Under the pieces are notes generated by a model. That model saw only the letters and a list, made by a program, of their open reading frames with translations. It was not told where the DNA came from and did no database searches. A program made the position numbers and the translations under genes. 5,993 nucleotides of DNA, from positions 1 to 5,993 of the forward strand of contig JAATEU010000194.1 in NCBI GenBank assembly GCA_015655565.1, in the 5' to 3' direction. Origin of the DNA: Clostridiales bacterium. Its GTDB lineage: Bacteria; Bacillota; Clostridia; Lachnospirales; Lachnospiraceae. Positions 5,627 through 5,993 of the stretch are shown in pieces (within the stretch, counting starts at the first letter, position 1; the number at the start of each line of letters is the position of its first letter).

Positions 5627-5993
5627 TTAATCATTAATAATTCTTACCGCTTTAATCGGTGTTCTGTAGTACATATTAGAAATTTTGATGCCGGTTCTTG
5701 GATTGCTTGCATGAATCACCTGACCATTACCAATATACATTGCAACATGATTAATATAACTGCCACTTCCGTAGAACACTAAATCGCCGGGTCTCACATC
5801 GGAGGAACTGATTGTCGTACCTGCCGTTGCCTGACTTCTGGAAACCCGTGGTAAATAATATCCATAATGGGAATAAATACCTCTCACAAATCCGGAACAG
5901 TCCGTACCATTATTTAAGCTATTGCCTGCCCAGACATAATACTTGCCTAAAGATTTTTTTGCATAAGCAATCATTGCTGCCCTTACACCGGAT
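5627..5993 (-). CDS. NlpC/P60 cell-wall peptidase, C-terminal part
   Basis: The open minus-strand frame enters from the right edge and stops at 5629-5627, giving 121 complete codons. It is one NlpC/P60 domain, the gamma-D-glutamyl-diamino acid endopeptidases that cut peptidoglycan stem peptides. Counting from the Met encoded at 5974, the catalytic Cys is C26 in TDCSGF, the His is H76 in NHVAMYIG, and the third residue is H88 in VIHAS. YYVWAG before the Cys and RPGDLVFY between them are standard family motifs. The frame stays open upstream of that Met (SGVRAA) and the domain begins right there, so the true start, with an export signal and perhaps SH3 or other wall-binding repeats, lies beyond the window. 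The domain ends close to the C-terminus. A terminator follows 19 nt downstream. Confidence 0.95.
   Translation of the reverse strand, partial: SGVRAAMIAYAKKSLGKYYVWAGNSLNNGTDCSGFVRGIYSHYGYYLPRVSRSQATAGTTISSSDVRPGDLVFYGSGSYINHVAMYIGNGQVIHASNPRTGIKISNMYYRTPIKAVRIIND

Noticed and set aside
5564..5782. 72-codon plus-strand frame
   Set aside because: It covers the bidirectional terminator and is antisense to the NlpC/P60 catalytic domain.
1..5993. CRISPR array, insertion sequence, tRNA or rRNA genes
   Set aside because: I found no regularly spaced repeats, no transposase motifs or terminal repeats bounding a segment, and no tRNA-like cloverleaf or rRNA sequence on either strand.

Overview
The window is AT-rich DNA. 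Its purine-rich Shine-Dalgarno sites (AGGAGG), TTG and GTG starts and near-consensus sigma-A promoters point to a low-GC Firmicute. The gene families (a nitrogenase component 1 relative, DUF2292/YezD microproteins, a membrane MutS paralogue, an NlpC/P60 peptidase) suggest an anaerobic clostridium, perhaps of the Lachnospiraceae; this placement is inference. Every confidently called gene is on the minus strand, so transcription runs from high to low coordinates.

Read in that direction: (1) 5993-5627 is the C-terminal part of a secreted NlpC/P60 cell-wall peptidase, closed by a bidirectional terminator (5579-5612). (2) 5626-5280 is intergenic. It holds that terminator, a possible plus-strand hydrophobic microprotein, a 14-bp palindrome and a perfect-consensus promoter (TTGACA, 17 bp, TATAAT). 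(3) That promoter drives a membrane-anchored MutS-family ATPase (5279-3606) and probably the YkuE-like membrane metallophosphoesterase behind it (3523-2663), followed by a possible 19-residue ORF with a full AGGAGG site. (4) 2559-2229 is a self-contained unit: promoter, DUF2292 microprotein with a GTG start, terminator. (5) 2228-1775 has no convincing gene but contains nested inverted repeats, a strong Shine-Dalgarno with no start codon behind it, and a 19-bp copy of sequence from the upstream DUF2292 gene. (6) 1774-1407 is a second promoter-DUF2292-terminator unit. (7) 1222-1 is a nitrogenase component 1-like protein (TTG start, 407 codons visible) that runs off the left edge.

The most interesting area is 1-2560: two independently transcribed DUF2292 paralogues and a gap with structural or decayed elements, all leading into a nitrogenase-like subunit. 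That subunit keeps three cysteines at P-cluster-like positions but shows no cofactor-ligand cysteine. This fits a nitrogenase-like reductase, possibly linked to sulfur or nitrogen salvage, rather than a classical nif operon. The MutS/phosphoesterase pair and the peptidase look like ordinary core or envelope genes and show no obvious functional link to it.
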